Assembly: GCA_009760855.2 (NCBI GenBank)
Contig: WPIO01000004.1
Coordinates: forward strand, 12,414,501-12,474,500
Origin: Cristatella mucedo
Taxonomy: Eukaryota > Bryozoa > Phylactolaemata > Cristatellidae
Direction: 5' to 3'
DNA: 60,000 nt
Shown: positions 23,701-33,884 of the stretch, one piece after another
Layout of the letters: each line of letters starts with the position of its first letter
Position numbering within the stretch: position 1 is the stretch's first letter
The notes under the pieces: model-generated
The model's database searches: none
What the model saw: only the letters and a program-made list of their open reading frames with translations
What the model was told of the DNA's origin: nothing
Made by a program: the position numbers and the translations under genes

Positions 23701-23986
23701 CTCTTTAACCTGTATGCTGCTACAGATAAATTTGAACCTGCTCTGATGGAACCTAGTATTGCATTAATGCTGCATTGCAGTTGGTGCTGTGCCAGCCGTT
23801 GTTGGTTCGCCAATTGTAAATCTTTAATCTTAATTCACTGTATTGGCTTCCAAGATCTGCACATGATTTCTCGTGTGTGCGCATGTGCGTGCATGCGTAC
23901 TGCTGGTGTCTGTGTGTGTGTTTGAACGGGTGTCTTTGTGTGCATGTGCCTGTGCATGTGTTCGTGTGCTGTCATTGTGTATGCAT

Positions 23987-23990
<4 letters not shown>

Positions 23991-24060
<70 letters not shown>
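23991..24060. repeat. (GT)n microsatellite
   Basis: About 34 uninterrupted GT dinucleotides within a longer GT-rich tract (23870-24115). Long cysteine/valine frames over it are artefacts. Confidence 0.95.
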
Positions 24061-24062
<2 letters not shown>

Positions 24063-24297
24063 ATGGTTGGGTGTCTGTATGCATCCGTGCTCGTGCGGCT
24101 GTGTGTGTGCACGCTTGCTTGTGCATCTCCTACCATCCCTGCACAGTTTTGATATACGACTGTTGCCTGGTGGGATCTGATCTGGGGGTTTTGCCTTTGC
24201 AAAGCTGTTACGTCGGATGGCTGCCAGCTCTGTTAGAACTCTATTTTAGCAATACTCGGCCGGGCTGGCGCAGAGCAGAGACACGAGAAAGGTACTT

Positions 24298-24370
<73 letters not shown>

Positions 24371-24372
24371 AG
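24298..24372 (+). repeat. (CT)n microsatellite forming the polypyrimidine tract of an exon
   Basis: About 34 CT dinucleotides run directly into CTCAG at the 3' splice site of the first recognised ePHD exon, so the repeat itself serves as the polypyrimidine tract. Confidence 0.8.
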
Positions 24373-24422
24373 GGTGCCAGCTGTGCTCTCGCAGCTCTTT
24401 GCAGCTGGTCGCGCACTGGCAA
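24373..24422 (+). CDS. ePHD protein gene, exon a (first zinc ligands)
   Basis: The acceptor (ctctcctcag) is followed by two bases completing an earlier codon, then 16 codons reading CQLCSRSSLQLVAHWQ. The CxxC and the later His match the first zinc knuckle of an extended PHD domain (C-x2-C...H-x2-C), which binds histone tails or DNA in nuclear regulators. The donor would be CAA|GTGCTG (weak, phase 0). The Cys expected two residues after His is not seen. Either this exon ends differently or the ligand is lost. The next intron would be only 116 bases and is full of GCCT and TGC repeats. Confidence 0.55.
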
Positions 24423-24425
24423 GTG

Positions 24426-24464
<39 letters not shown>

Positions 24465-24510
24465 CTGTTAGTTGCTGCTTGTCATTTACTGCTGCTGCTG
24501 CTGCTGCTTC
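24426..24510. repeat. (CCTG)n and (TGC)n microsatellites
   Basis: About ten TGCC/CCTG tetranucleotides (24426-24466) and a short (TGC)n (24490-24508) fill the proposed 116-base intron. Confidence 0.9.
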
Positions 24511-24538
24511 TCATTGCATGCCACTTTCTTTTGGGCAG

Positions 24539-24595
24539 TATGCCGGCTTTAAGTCTGGCGATGTGGCGGAGGAGATCAGCAGGGGCAGGCTGCTG
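24539..24595 (+). CDS. ePHD protein gene, exon b
   Basis: Strong acceptor (tttcttttgggcag) and donor (CTG|GTACGT) bound 19 codons, YAGFKSGDVAEEISRGRLL, phase 0 on both sides. The GF..GDV..EI.RG..L pattern is the helix that joins the two zinc modules in ePHD domains such as those of the PHF6/PHF7/PHF11 group, and it leads directly to the next exon's KCHVC. Confidence 0.75.
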
Positions 24596-24799
24596 GTACG
24601 TACACACTCACTGTCAACTTGGACGCACTCTCGTTGGACAGCCACTGGCCGTGCTTCGGCATTGGCCTAATAGCAGACAGAGCCAGCAGCTGCTAGCCTG
24701 CACTGCCGACCTTCAATTTGCAGCTCTCGTGAATAATGATGTCATCTTGCCGGTATGGATAGGAATAACAATGAGCTGCAGTGGCTGGTCGCCGGCAGT

Positions 24800-25055
24800 A
24801 TTTAGCAAACTTCAGTGTAAAACGTATCTTTTTATTACAGCATTTGGTGGGTCTTCGTGATTCGTCCTTCGTGTGCACGCACCTGCTTACTTGCTCGTGC
24901 CTGCTGCTCGGTGCGCCTGCTGCTTGTAGATGTTACCACCAAATATTTGGTATTACTTTATATGCAGCATCTGTAAAGTGCCTAGAGAGAGATTCAGTTC
25001 TCTGAGGTGCTATACAAATGTATTACTACTATTATTATTATTATTATTACTCCAT
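24800..25055 (+). mobile_element. LINE A 3' end in an ePHD-gene intron
   Basis: The 'acagcatttggtgggtct...gattcgtcctt' 3' UTR start, hairpin (AAAGTGCCTAGAGAGAGATTC) and ATT tail (25021-25050) are present. Confidence 0.75.
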
Positions 25056-25422
25056 ACGCAAACGTATGCGGCAAAATGCATTCCAAGCATGTCGCTGTGC
25101 AGTGAATTTGTTCTCGTTACTCTGTTAGCTGGCCACCGGTTGGCTGCTCATCAAGCTGCGTTGACCAGCTGTGCGTGATCTTACCTGTGAGTGCTTGCTG
25201 CCACAGCAGTTTTGCCCTTTGCTGGTTTGACCCCGCGGCCTTGCTTAGCCACAGATGGTGCGTGATGACTTTGACCCATGCCTGCTGCTGACCCCCCCCC
25301 CCCGACCTTCATATGGGGCCTTGAGCCCAATTCCGCTAGCACTTTTATTCGTTCCTGTTGCCCACCCAACTAGTTCGCTGGTGACACCTGCTGACAGTGG
25401 GTTTCCGCCCTATTTACTTTAG

Positions 25423-25682
25423 AAATGTCACGTGTGCTCAGTGCTCTGTAACCGGAGGCGAAAATTGGAGAGAAAAAAGAAGAAGCATGTGCACAGGCCA
25501 CCGAAAATGCATACAAAGCAGCCCGTGACCAGCTGTCGACCGCCAGTGATGTCTGGTGCCACCGCCGGCTGTGGCTATATGCGGTGTAAGAAGAACTTCC
25601 ACTACCCGTGTGCAAAGACCGACCCGCTTCATAGTGGCAGCCTAGTTAAAAAATACACAGTGCAAGGCCAGGACTATTACCG
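25423..25682 (+). CDS. ePHD protein gene, exon c (core of the zinc finger)
   Basis: The acceptor is tatttactttag and the donor is CG|GTATGT (perfect consensus, phase 2). The exon opens KCHVC (second CxxC), then an unusually long basic linker (RRRKLERKKKKH). It continues SGATAGCGYMRCKKNFHYPC, the hallmark GAT-x-GC...C...FH-x2-C of HC5HC2H fingers. The linker is about 40 residues where relatives have only a few. A 99-base, stop-free segment at 25448-25546 is bounded by GT and AG in phase 1, so it may be an optional intron whose removal would restore near-normal spacing. The basic linker could also act as a nuclear localisation signal. The exon ends ...GQDYY. Confidence 0.8.
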
Positions 25683-26494
25683 GTATGTGCTGGCTTGGCG
25701 CCCCGCTTGCAGTCGCTCGCCTGTCGATGGCAGCGTTCCTGTCGATTTTTTTCACCGAAAGCACCGAAACGCCGTGCGCTGTGTGCATCGCTGTGCTTCT
25801 CGAGAAATGCAGTGGCCAGCAGGGGTAGCATTTCATTACCGTCACCTGGCAGGTGTGGGCACCTGACACAAACGCCGTCGGTCTCATGTCAATGCACTGT
25901 AGCTGCCCTTGCAACTGGTAGAGTGTGTTCTGTCGTAGCTTGCTTCTGTTGTTTGTTGTTCTATTCTGACTGTTTGTCTTAGCCAGCGATAAAAGGGTAG
26001 GTTTCAGAAGCAGTTTTGTTGAGCTATCTCCTGCCTCCGGGCAGTCCCTGGTGCAGCAGTGTGAGAGCCCCGCTTCGGCTGCCGTCGTTGCATCGGGCGC
26101 ACACTGCCAACCTTGCAGCTATAGTCATCAATAGTTGCAAAGACTTTATGACATTTTTTCATTATGTCGATACCTGTTTACTCTCTTGCAATACGTATTG
26201 CTGGCATTTGTACTTTGATGGCAGAACATTTTCTCAAATTAACCGACGATAAAACTGACTTACAAGTTCTGAGAATACATAGTTTTACTCAGACATTGAC
26301 AAAGTCTAACCCTTAAAGTAGGCACGGTCAGCCTGTCTCCTTAAGATTCTGCATGGGGCCCGAGTTTCTTTTTTCCAAAGTGACCTTTTACTTGATGTCG
26401 AGATCATGTTCACGGTGGCATTTGCCTAGTTTTAGCTGCCTTACATTTTTAAAACTGAGTTTACTTAATGACTAGACCACATATGTTTATATCC

Positions 26495-26656
26495 ATTGGT
26501 TGTATCGGGAGGTTAAGGTACTTGCCATTTAACGCTCGAGGTTAAGGGGAATGAATGTATTTGATGATCGAGGTCGTGGGCTCGAGCTCCGTGGCATATA
26601 TTGTGAAGAGCCTGAATAGAGATTAAGATCTCTTAGGGTGATATACCAATGAATTA
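26495..26656 (+). mobile_element. SINE family 1 copy
   Basis: tRNA-like head (GGGAGGTTAAGGTACTTGCC; B box GTGGGCTCGAGCTCC) and LINE A-like tail (AGCCTGAATAGAGATTAAGA...AATTATAT). It is diverged. Confidence 0.6.
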
Positions 26657-26659
26657 TAT

Positions 26660-26855
26660 AATATCGCTTGTTGTTTGCTGCCTAGGCTTGTCTGTCGTGG
26701 ATGTCATAGCGGCCTTACTTACTCCACTTCTCACCGACCTATGCGGGCTCCATATCAAGCAGCATAACGACTCGAAGGTTCTGCCTCTCACTTTTCATTC
26801 TCTTGATCTAACCTACCTGTCAGAAATACTTCACCATCAGGCTATGCATCGTTCT
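26660..26855 (+). mobile_element. LINE family A, left part of a copy split by LINE B
   Basis: The plus strand encodes remnants of the post-RT region (SKVLPLTFHSLD, then YLSEILHHQAMHR). It continues after the inserted LINE B at about 27880. Confidence 0.65.
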
Positions 26856-27879
26856 AATGTAATGTAATGTATCTCTGTCTGTAACTCCACAAAGCCATAA
26901 AGACTATGTAGGTGTTATGCAGGAGAGTTTTGCATGGCACACTCACAGCCTAAGTGGCTTTCGATACACATTCAGTGGCCAACAGACTTGGTCTCACACA
27001 ACAAAGAGAAAGTGGGAAGCATAGCAGAGTCAGGAGAGCAGTTGAGGTAGTGAGTAGCATGGAAGTAGCAGCTCAGGACCGCTGAAAACGATGAGCCATA
27101 GTCGGCAGCAGGAGAGTAGTTGTCATTTCGTAAGAATTGTGGAAGCAAGTTCAAGAGTCTAGGACCTGCAGAGCTAAAGCTTCTGTCGCCAACGGTCTTT
27201 AAGTGGAAGAATGAAACAGCTAATTTATTGTCCACACAGGACCTGAGGGCACGAAGAGGCTGAAACTGGTGCAGCAGTTCAGCTAGGTATGAAGGAGCCA
27301 AGCCGTGGCGGGCCTTGCAGTGTAAGAACTTTTCTCTGTATTCGTTGATCAACCGGCATCCATCCTAGCTCTTTCAGCAAAGGAGACACGTGCTCAAACC
27401 GCTGGGACTTGAAGACCAGCCTTGCAGCCATATTCATAGCCAGCTGCAGTGGCCTAGTTGCCTTTTTTTGGTAGCCCAGCCAAAAGGGAATTACAATTAT
27501 CAAGCCGAGACAGAACTAAGGAGCTAGTTAAATTTTTGCAAGCCACTGTGGAAGACAGCTCCTAATCTTAGATAGGGATCGGATGGGATGGCTAGCTGTA
27601 GAAACAGTCTCCTGAATGAAGCTTCTAAAATGTAGGCAGCTGTCGAACACGACACCTAAATTTCGAGCACGTGGTGATGGTCCCACAACAGAATCACTTA
27701 TTAGAAGAGCAAAGCCTTTTAATCCAGCCACACGCTTAGGGTGTCCTGTGAGCAGCAGTTCAGTTTTGTCGTCATTTAGTTTCAAGAAAATTTCTGACAT
27801 CTACGATCGAATGTCGGCAAGGCAAGCATTCTACCTGGTCTTTTTACTTAAGCCGGTTAGCTGTGCCTCCAACTAAGCT
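26856..27879 (-). mobile_element. LINE family B inserted in LINE A
   Basis: Starts with the ATTAC tail (aatgtaatgtaatgt on the plus strand). Minus-strand coding matches the intact copy: [55 protein letters not shown]. Frameshifts are present, and it is truncated within RT. Confidence 0.85.
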
Positions 27880-28200
27880 CAAATCCATAGTCGACAGAAC
27901 ATGCAGTTCGTATTCTCCCGAAGCCTGAAACTTTCTCTCAAATAATGTCACAATACCCCCTAACTTGCTGGAATTTTAAAAGAAGCCAAAACCCCATGCA
28001 TTCCTAATAGCATTTATTCAATCCATGCAAGTAGTCCTTCGACTACTTACTCATCCTGACTATGCTCATGTTATCACTAACGTGATTGACCCACTTTTTC
28101 CAAGGTATGTAAAGTGGTCAGGATTAGAATGAGTAGTTCCATTTGGATACTATATACAACTATCTTATTGCTGTTACGATTATTATTATTATTATTTCTG
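27880..28200 (+). mobile_element. LINE family A, right part of the split copy
   Basis: A coding remnant around 'cagttcgtattctcccgaag' and a diverged 3' UTR lead to an ATT tail at about 28180-28196. Confidence 0.6.
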
Positions 28201-28545
28201 CCTATTTGAAGTTTGTAGCAAGCGATTTTTACTGTTTGGTGATATACAATTTAATATTCATATTTGTTGTGTTATTAGTATTAATAGTTACAATTGAAAA
28301 GTCTGAACTGCATGCACTTTATTGGAAGTTTACATTGTGCATGCAGTATTGCTGCAAAACTGTTTGATGTGTTTTCGCACAAACCAAGTGGGGTAAGTGG
28401 CCATGCAATTGCTTTTTTGCAGAATTAATTTAAGTGGCAATTTATTCGGAGTACTATTCTATGCATGTATTGTGTGCTATTTACAGCATGCAGTTTTTTG
28501 CATCTGGTGCACTTTTAGTTAAATTTTCTGATGTCCATTTTTTAG

Positions 28546-28598
28546 AGTTTTTTGTTCGCTGCATCATCAATTCTTGCACAAGGCTGCAGAATCCCAAG
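28546..28598 (+). CDS. ePHD protein gene, exon d (last zinc ligands)
   Basis: The acceptor ccattttttag and the perfect donor AAG|GTAAGT bound a 53-base exon. One base completes Arg begun in exon c. Then come 17 codons, VFCSLHHQFLHKAAESQ, and one base of the next codon (phase 2 in, phase 1 out). Joined to exon c it reads DYYR-VFCSLHH, the closing C-x2-H of an ePHD domain exactly where it is expected. This phase and motif agreement is the strongest evidence that the exons belong to one gene. Confidence 0.8.
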
Positions 28599-28759
28599 GT
28601 AAGTCAAAGACAGTAGAACAAGTTGTGGCAGACCAGCTAAACTCTTATATCAAAACTGCAGAGCCTAGCAAGTAAGTTCTGCTCGGCTTTTGAGTTAATC
28701 ATGCCACATAATCAACATTGCTGGAGGTGTGTAGCAAACTTCTCAGGAATGCAGACTTA

Positions 28760-29145
28760 AACAGTCTCTGCTTTTTTGGTGGATCTTTCGGCAGTGTTTG
28801 ATACTATTGATCAGCAAGTCTTTTTTGAGCACCTTTCATCGTGCCAATCTCAAATTCCTTGACGGCCGTGCCATTAGTTTATATGATTTTAAAGTCTGGA
28901 ACTCACTCCCGATTGGCATCACGACATCGCCTGACTTGACGACTTATAAGCATAAGCTAAAAGCCCACCTAGTTTTCACAGCATTTGCCATGTCCGTGTG
29001 AATTATCTTTTGTGTGCTGATGCAGGCATACCCTGTGATTGTTATCACTAACCATATTGACAGGCTTCCCGTATAGCGACGTAAAATTCCTAGAGCAGAT
29101 CTTGGTCTCCTATGGTGGTACATACAACTCTTATTATTATTGGTG
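28760..29145 (+). mobile_element. LINE family A, degenerate plus-strand copy
   Basis: A remnant of 'FDTIDQQV' near 28800 joins by deletion to 'AISLYDFKVWNSLP'. The 3' UTR and ATT tail follow (29133-29142). It lies in the ePHD-gene intron between exons d and e. Confidence 0.65.
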
Positions 29146-30590
29146 TCCTGCCCTGCAACCGAGTGAACCCGGCAGCTGGGTAGCTAAAGTGGCTTTGGCT
29201 GGGGAGGGGGTTGCAACCTGCTAGAGCCACTTGAAGCATGCCTCTACATTCTGTTGGAACACTACCGCTTGTTCGACCCTTTTCCCACTTTCAACTTTTT
29301 AGACATGCAGACAAGTCAATACCCATCCGGTAGTCATCCCTCTTGTCTTTCCCTGTCCTCTTACTAGTTCCAACCAACGAGGAGTTGCCTTTTGTGTTTA
29401 ACTTATTGCCGTTGTCGTTGGCCGTTCTTCTGCAATGGCATGTACTGTATTTCTGTGAGTCTTCATAAACGTATCCCATAAATTGAGACTTAATAGATAT
29501 AGAGGTATGTGTATAGAGATGCAATAAGCATAGGTTTATGGATGCATGTTTTTGTCCCAACATTTTTTTCAACGCACCAAAAGCTGCCCTGCTTGAAGGC
29601 ACTTGGTCGTTTGATCCTGACATCTCTAGGCATCTTGGCCAAAAATTAGAGACGAGCTGGGGTTCATCTGGTAGTTGTCCGATTGAGGACTGCCCCCTGT
29701 TTGTGACATAGGTGCATGACGGTCGACAGCCGATGTCGCAACGGACATTTTAGACCTGTCTTGAAAACAGATTGCATCCCTCGGAAAAAGTCACACTTCA
29801 ATGTCACCCCTACGGCTGGTGGTCGGCCACACCCCCGGCTGTGCATGGGCTCGGTTCAGCATTTTTAAAATATGCTGGCTGCAACGCTGCACCAACACAA
29901 TCCAGCTGCTGCATTATCGTGTCGATTAGCGATTGTCTCCCCCAAGATTGAACTAGGCTACTCGACTCATGCAATTTCTGTAGCTACCTGCTCTGGTAGC
30001 ACCTGTCCTACCTGCTCCGATAGCACCTGTCCTACTCAGGCTGCTGGTGCCACTCTGGTGCTCTGAGTGTTTGCCTATTTGAGAACCAGCTACACCTCTG
30101 CTCGTGAAGTGCTATGCTACCTTCACTTTATTCTAATCAGTTCATCATGTCCTCTTAGACATAGAGAAGTGGGCAAGTCGATCCTTTAGTTAAACAATAC
30201 AACGGTTCAGGAGCTGCTGAGATGATCTCAGTCTGCTGCACTGTTGATTGTGCTTCCTTCACCAGATCGCCCGTGTGTGGTCCGTCGTGTACTGGCTGCC
30301 ACCAACTGCTTTCGTATTCATGCAGTGATGGTCAGGCTAACTGACTGTAAGCTGCCTCCCTTGAAAAGGACCTTGACCAGCAACACCTGTTGGATGCAAT
30401 GTAGCTTTCATGTACAATAAAGAGCAGCCGATGTAATAACCTCGTGTTCGTAGAAGTGCAAGAGCCACGTTGTCACAATGGGAAATAAAGAATTGCCTGC
30501 TGCAGTTCCGAAACTCATGACCTGAATTGATAAGTGCAAAGAAGCAGAAAAAGAAGTATAGGGCAGCTAATTATGCAGCCTCATTTCTAT
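29146..30590. other. Intronic sequence of the ePHD gene
   Basis: No repeat of known family apart from a short duplicated 24-mer (about 29990-30040, 'ctgctctggtagcacctgt' and a near copy). No exon with matching phase was found. Confidence 0.4.
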
Positions 30591-30594
30591 AGCT

Positions 30595-30675
30595 ACAGCA
30601 GAGCCTTCTTTTGCAATGAGCTGTAAAGCGCTTCGATAGAGCTTTAGTTCTCGTAGGCTGCTATACAAACGACCA
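30595..30675 (+). mobile_element. LINE A 3' hairpin remnant
   Basis: AAAGCGCTTCGATAGAGC followed by 'tagttctcgtaggctgctataca' resembles the A hairpin. No trinucleotide tail remains. Confidence 0.45.
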
Positions 30676-30842
30676 CTGAGCTAAGACTCAGTAGTCACAG
30701 CTACTGCTTGTGCTTTGAGGGCAAGTTCTATGAACCAGCAAAACTGCATCGAACTCCCTGACCTGGTTCTGGCTGAAACCAAGCAGGCACTGCTTCCCCA
30801 ACCCTGTGCCAGAGTGACACCCACCTGTCATTGACTGCTCAG

Positions 30843-31097
30843 GTTCTGAATGCGAGTACCGGTCTACTGACGAGTCTAGCAGCAAGGGAAGCTTCGGCTC
30901 ACCAGACTGGCACTTCAGTGACAGACTCGAAGCAGCCCGTGCCGACCCAACTGACGACAACTCCGGCGCTAGCTGGACCTTGGTGGACAACACGTGCTCG
31001 GATATTTTCGATCCGGCGAAGGCTGCAAGCTGCATCATTTGGCTGGGCGAGAAAGATGACGACTCGGAGAGTACGTCCTCTGAGTCGATGCTGCAGA
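30843..31097 (+). CDS. ePHD protein gene, exon e (acidic/serine-rich)
   Basis: Acceptor cattgactgctcag; donor CAGA|GTAAGC. Two bases complete Gly from exon d, then 84 codons and one base (phase 1 in and out). The product is serine- and acid-rich, with DWHFSDRLEAA, SWTLVDNTCSDIFDP and a terminal acidic tract (EKDDDSESTSSES). No known domain is recognised. It is likely a flexible region after the zinc finger. The other frames of this exon are not phase-compatible with its neighbours. Confidence 0.75.
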
Positions 31098-31254
31098 GTA
31101 AGCATCTAAGCAATTGCCTTATCTGTCTCCATTGTCACTTACCGTCGATTATGATCGTTACAAGTTTGACTCGAAGTCACTCGTGACTTCTTTTGGCTTG
31201 AAACCTCCCAGGGCTTTCTGAAATTTCTTATCACTAAAAATACATTGAGGTAGA

Positions 31255-31315
31255 GGTCGGCTGCAGGACTCGAATCCACGACCTCAGGAGCTCAGCTAGC
31301 TGGCTGAGTGCCGGT
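31255..31315 (-). mobile_element. tRNA-like SINE head fragment
   Basis: The minus strand has a near-consensus B box (GTGGATTCGAGTCCTGCAG) preceded by GCTGAGCTCCTGAGG. The tail is not recognisable. Confidence 0.5.
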
Positions 31316-32109
31316 AGCTTTTCCTTTAAGTAGACCTCATAGCCACTTGATCTGCTGGCTTTGCTCTTTTGCTGTTTCTGTCAATGTGTTAATTTTGTCT
31401 ACAGTACTAGCCTTTTAGTGTGTTATAGTCATACAATTTCTCATAGTTCAATATTAGCATTATTAATAAGGATACCTGTCTCAGAGAGACTGGTCTTGTG
31501 TCATGTCACTTCTCTTGTGGTAGGGATTCCCCCTGCAGAGTTTCTCGAGGAACTGGTCCCTATCCTTCTACCGCTCTTCTTTAACTGAATAGTACTGTGC
31601 TGGTAATTCAGACCCACTTTAGTTCTACGACTTCCATCAGTCAAGCTGACCTTAGCCTCGGATATCGGGCCGACTTTGTTCTTTAGATCGACTGAACGTA
31701 ATGGTCTAAAGCAGGGGTGTCCAACCTTTTTGCGTTGGGGGTGGGGCCACATTTCAAAAATTTAAAAGGTCCGGGGGCCACATGTAAATTGGCGTAGTTG
31801 ACCACATCAGAAAATAAGATCATAATTTAGTATGACTATTATTATTATACTTAATAAATAAACCGCAATACAATAGTATTTTTTAGCATAATTATAATTA
31901 AAAATAATAAATAATAAAAATTTAATCATGTGTCGTGGAAAATAATTCGATAGATATTATGGCCAATCTTTTACTTTCGGATTTTTATTTTAATAACATG
32001 ACAGAAACTTATAAATCTTACAAAATTACATGACAAGGACTCACATAATATTAATGTCTTCTGATTAATTAAATGCCACGGGTATTCAATGTCTTCTGCA
32101 CTGCAGGCA

Positions 32110-33814
32110 TCAATGAGATATTTGGCATTGTTTCTGTTTGCATAAAAAGTCGACATCTGCTGCAACAGTGGATGTGGCAATTCTAAGGATTCCTGATAAA
32201 TGTTCATCTGTGAGAACGGATCGAGTCTTTTTTTTCACATTTTTCAGTCTGGAAAAAAGCTGTTCACAGCAATATGTGCTGCCAAAAAGTGCAATATACC
32301 TGCGAGCATGTTTGGCTAGGTTAGGAAAAGACTCTGATGAAACATACTGCTTGTAAAAGGTAACAAGGTCATGCTGATCATAAGCAGTTTTTAAATTGCT
32401 GTCATTATGAATGTCGATTAGTTCGAGTTGAAATTCATCAGGTGCATCAGAGGGATCGATATAAAATGGATTACTAATCATGTTCATGTCATCCGCATGT
32501 TGTTGGAAATCCTGAAACCTCTCTTCGAATTCATCAACAAGTTTGCTAACAAGAGTGGAGTACTTCATATGAGCCAGCGTTTCAGGCGATCTTGTTGCTA
32601 GTGTTGTGAAATGTAACAGTTTCTTCTGAAAAGTGTTTCGGGAAAATTTTCAGCTTTTGCACAAACGCGACAACACACTCATACATTTTATGGACCAGTT
32701 GATCCTTACCTTGGAGTTTGACATTAAGATCTGCAAGATGTTTGGTCATGTCCATCAAAAAAGCCAAGTCATTCAACCACTGCTGGTCATCGAGGAAGCC
32801 AACATCTTTTCCCTTTTCTGTCATAAATGTTTTTATTTTGTCCCGAAGTGACCAACACCTGGCTAACGTGTTTGGCCTACTTAGCCAACGGACTTGGCAG
32901 AAATAAATAATATCACAATGATCTGATCCCAACTCTTCAAGGAAAGCCTGAAATTGTCTGTGGTTTAGCGCACGAGACCTTATCACATTGACTGTTGAAA
33001 CTACATTGTCCATTACATGTTGCATGCTCAAGACCTTTGCACATAGCTGTTCTTGGTGGATGATGCAGTGATGACTGACAATTTTGTGAGGTACTAATTT
33101 TACCATTAAAGATACAAATCCATTGTGTCTACCTGTCATTGAAGGGGCTCCGTCTGTGGTTAAACCAATCAATTTAGTTTCAGGAAGATTAAATTTTGTG
33201 AGTACCCTCTTGACCTGATCCAAAATATCCCTCCCGTTGTAGTGCCTTTCATTGAACATATATCCAACAGTTCTTCGATAGTGACACACTTTCCTGTTAC
33301 TCAGCGTACAAACACCGACAGTTGAGCCGTATCGCTATTGTCCGTGCTTTCGTCGAGCGCAAGAGAATAAAATTCGCATTCAGCAAGTCTTTTAGTGAGA
33401 CTTTCTTCTATGTTGGATGCGAGCTCGTCAACTCTTCTCGCAACCGTTTGATGAGAAAGACTGACTTTCTCTACTTCTGACTTCTTTTCTGGACAGACCA
33501 CACCAGTAAACAGCCTGAGGCATTCCTTAACAAATTCACCATCGGAAAATGCTTTCCCGCTTAGCTATAGCTTCAGCTATTAAAAAACTTACTTTGGTTG
33601 AAGCCTCAGACTTGTTGCTGACTGCTGTTAACAATGACTGCTGTCCGATGACGCTCTGTTTCAACGAGTTCACGCGATCAATTCGAAGTTGACCAGTCAG
33701 GCTGTTGTACCTGTCGCCATGCTTTGTTGAAAAATGTAGCTTAACATTGTACTCCTTTGCAACGGCAATTGTTTCTTGGCATATTAGGCACATTATCCTA
33801 CCGAAGCCTTCCAT
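32110..33814 (-). pseudogene. hAT transposase, broken by frameshifts
   Basis: This would be the cut-and-paste transposase. In order: a zinc-finger-like start (CLICQETIAVAKEYN...H....H), the FVKECLRLF segment, the first catalytic Asp in LALDESTDNSDTAQLSVFVR, the second in GLTTDGAPSMTGRHNG, the HCIIHQEQLCAK block, and the C-terminal hAT dimerisation region with the catalytic Glu (STYCCEQLFSRLKNVKKKTR, then LTDEHLSGILRIA). At least three lesions break it: a frameshift near 33550, a break near 33300 and a frameshift near 32590. It is similar to transposase-derived proteins annotated as GTF2I repeat domain protein 2-like or ZBED5-like in many animals. It is not functional as read. Confidence 0.9.
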
Positions 33815-33884
33815 TACAAAATAGTCTACAGTCCAAGATGCTTTGAAAAGTCTTCCTTCTGCGTCAATTTTTTGTTTTTTGCTA

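Noticed and set aside
23873-24670. A 265-codon cysteine/valine-rich open frame
   Set aside because: It runs through (GT)n and (CT)n repeats. Only the short exon b inside it has splice and domain support.
31255-31315. Possible tRNA gene
   Set aside because: Only a B box is convincing; no cloverleaf could be drawn, and it resembles SINE heads elsewhere in the window.
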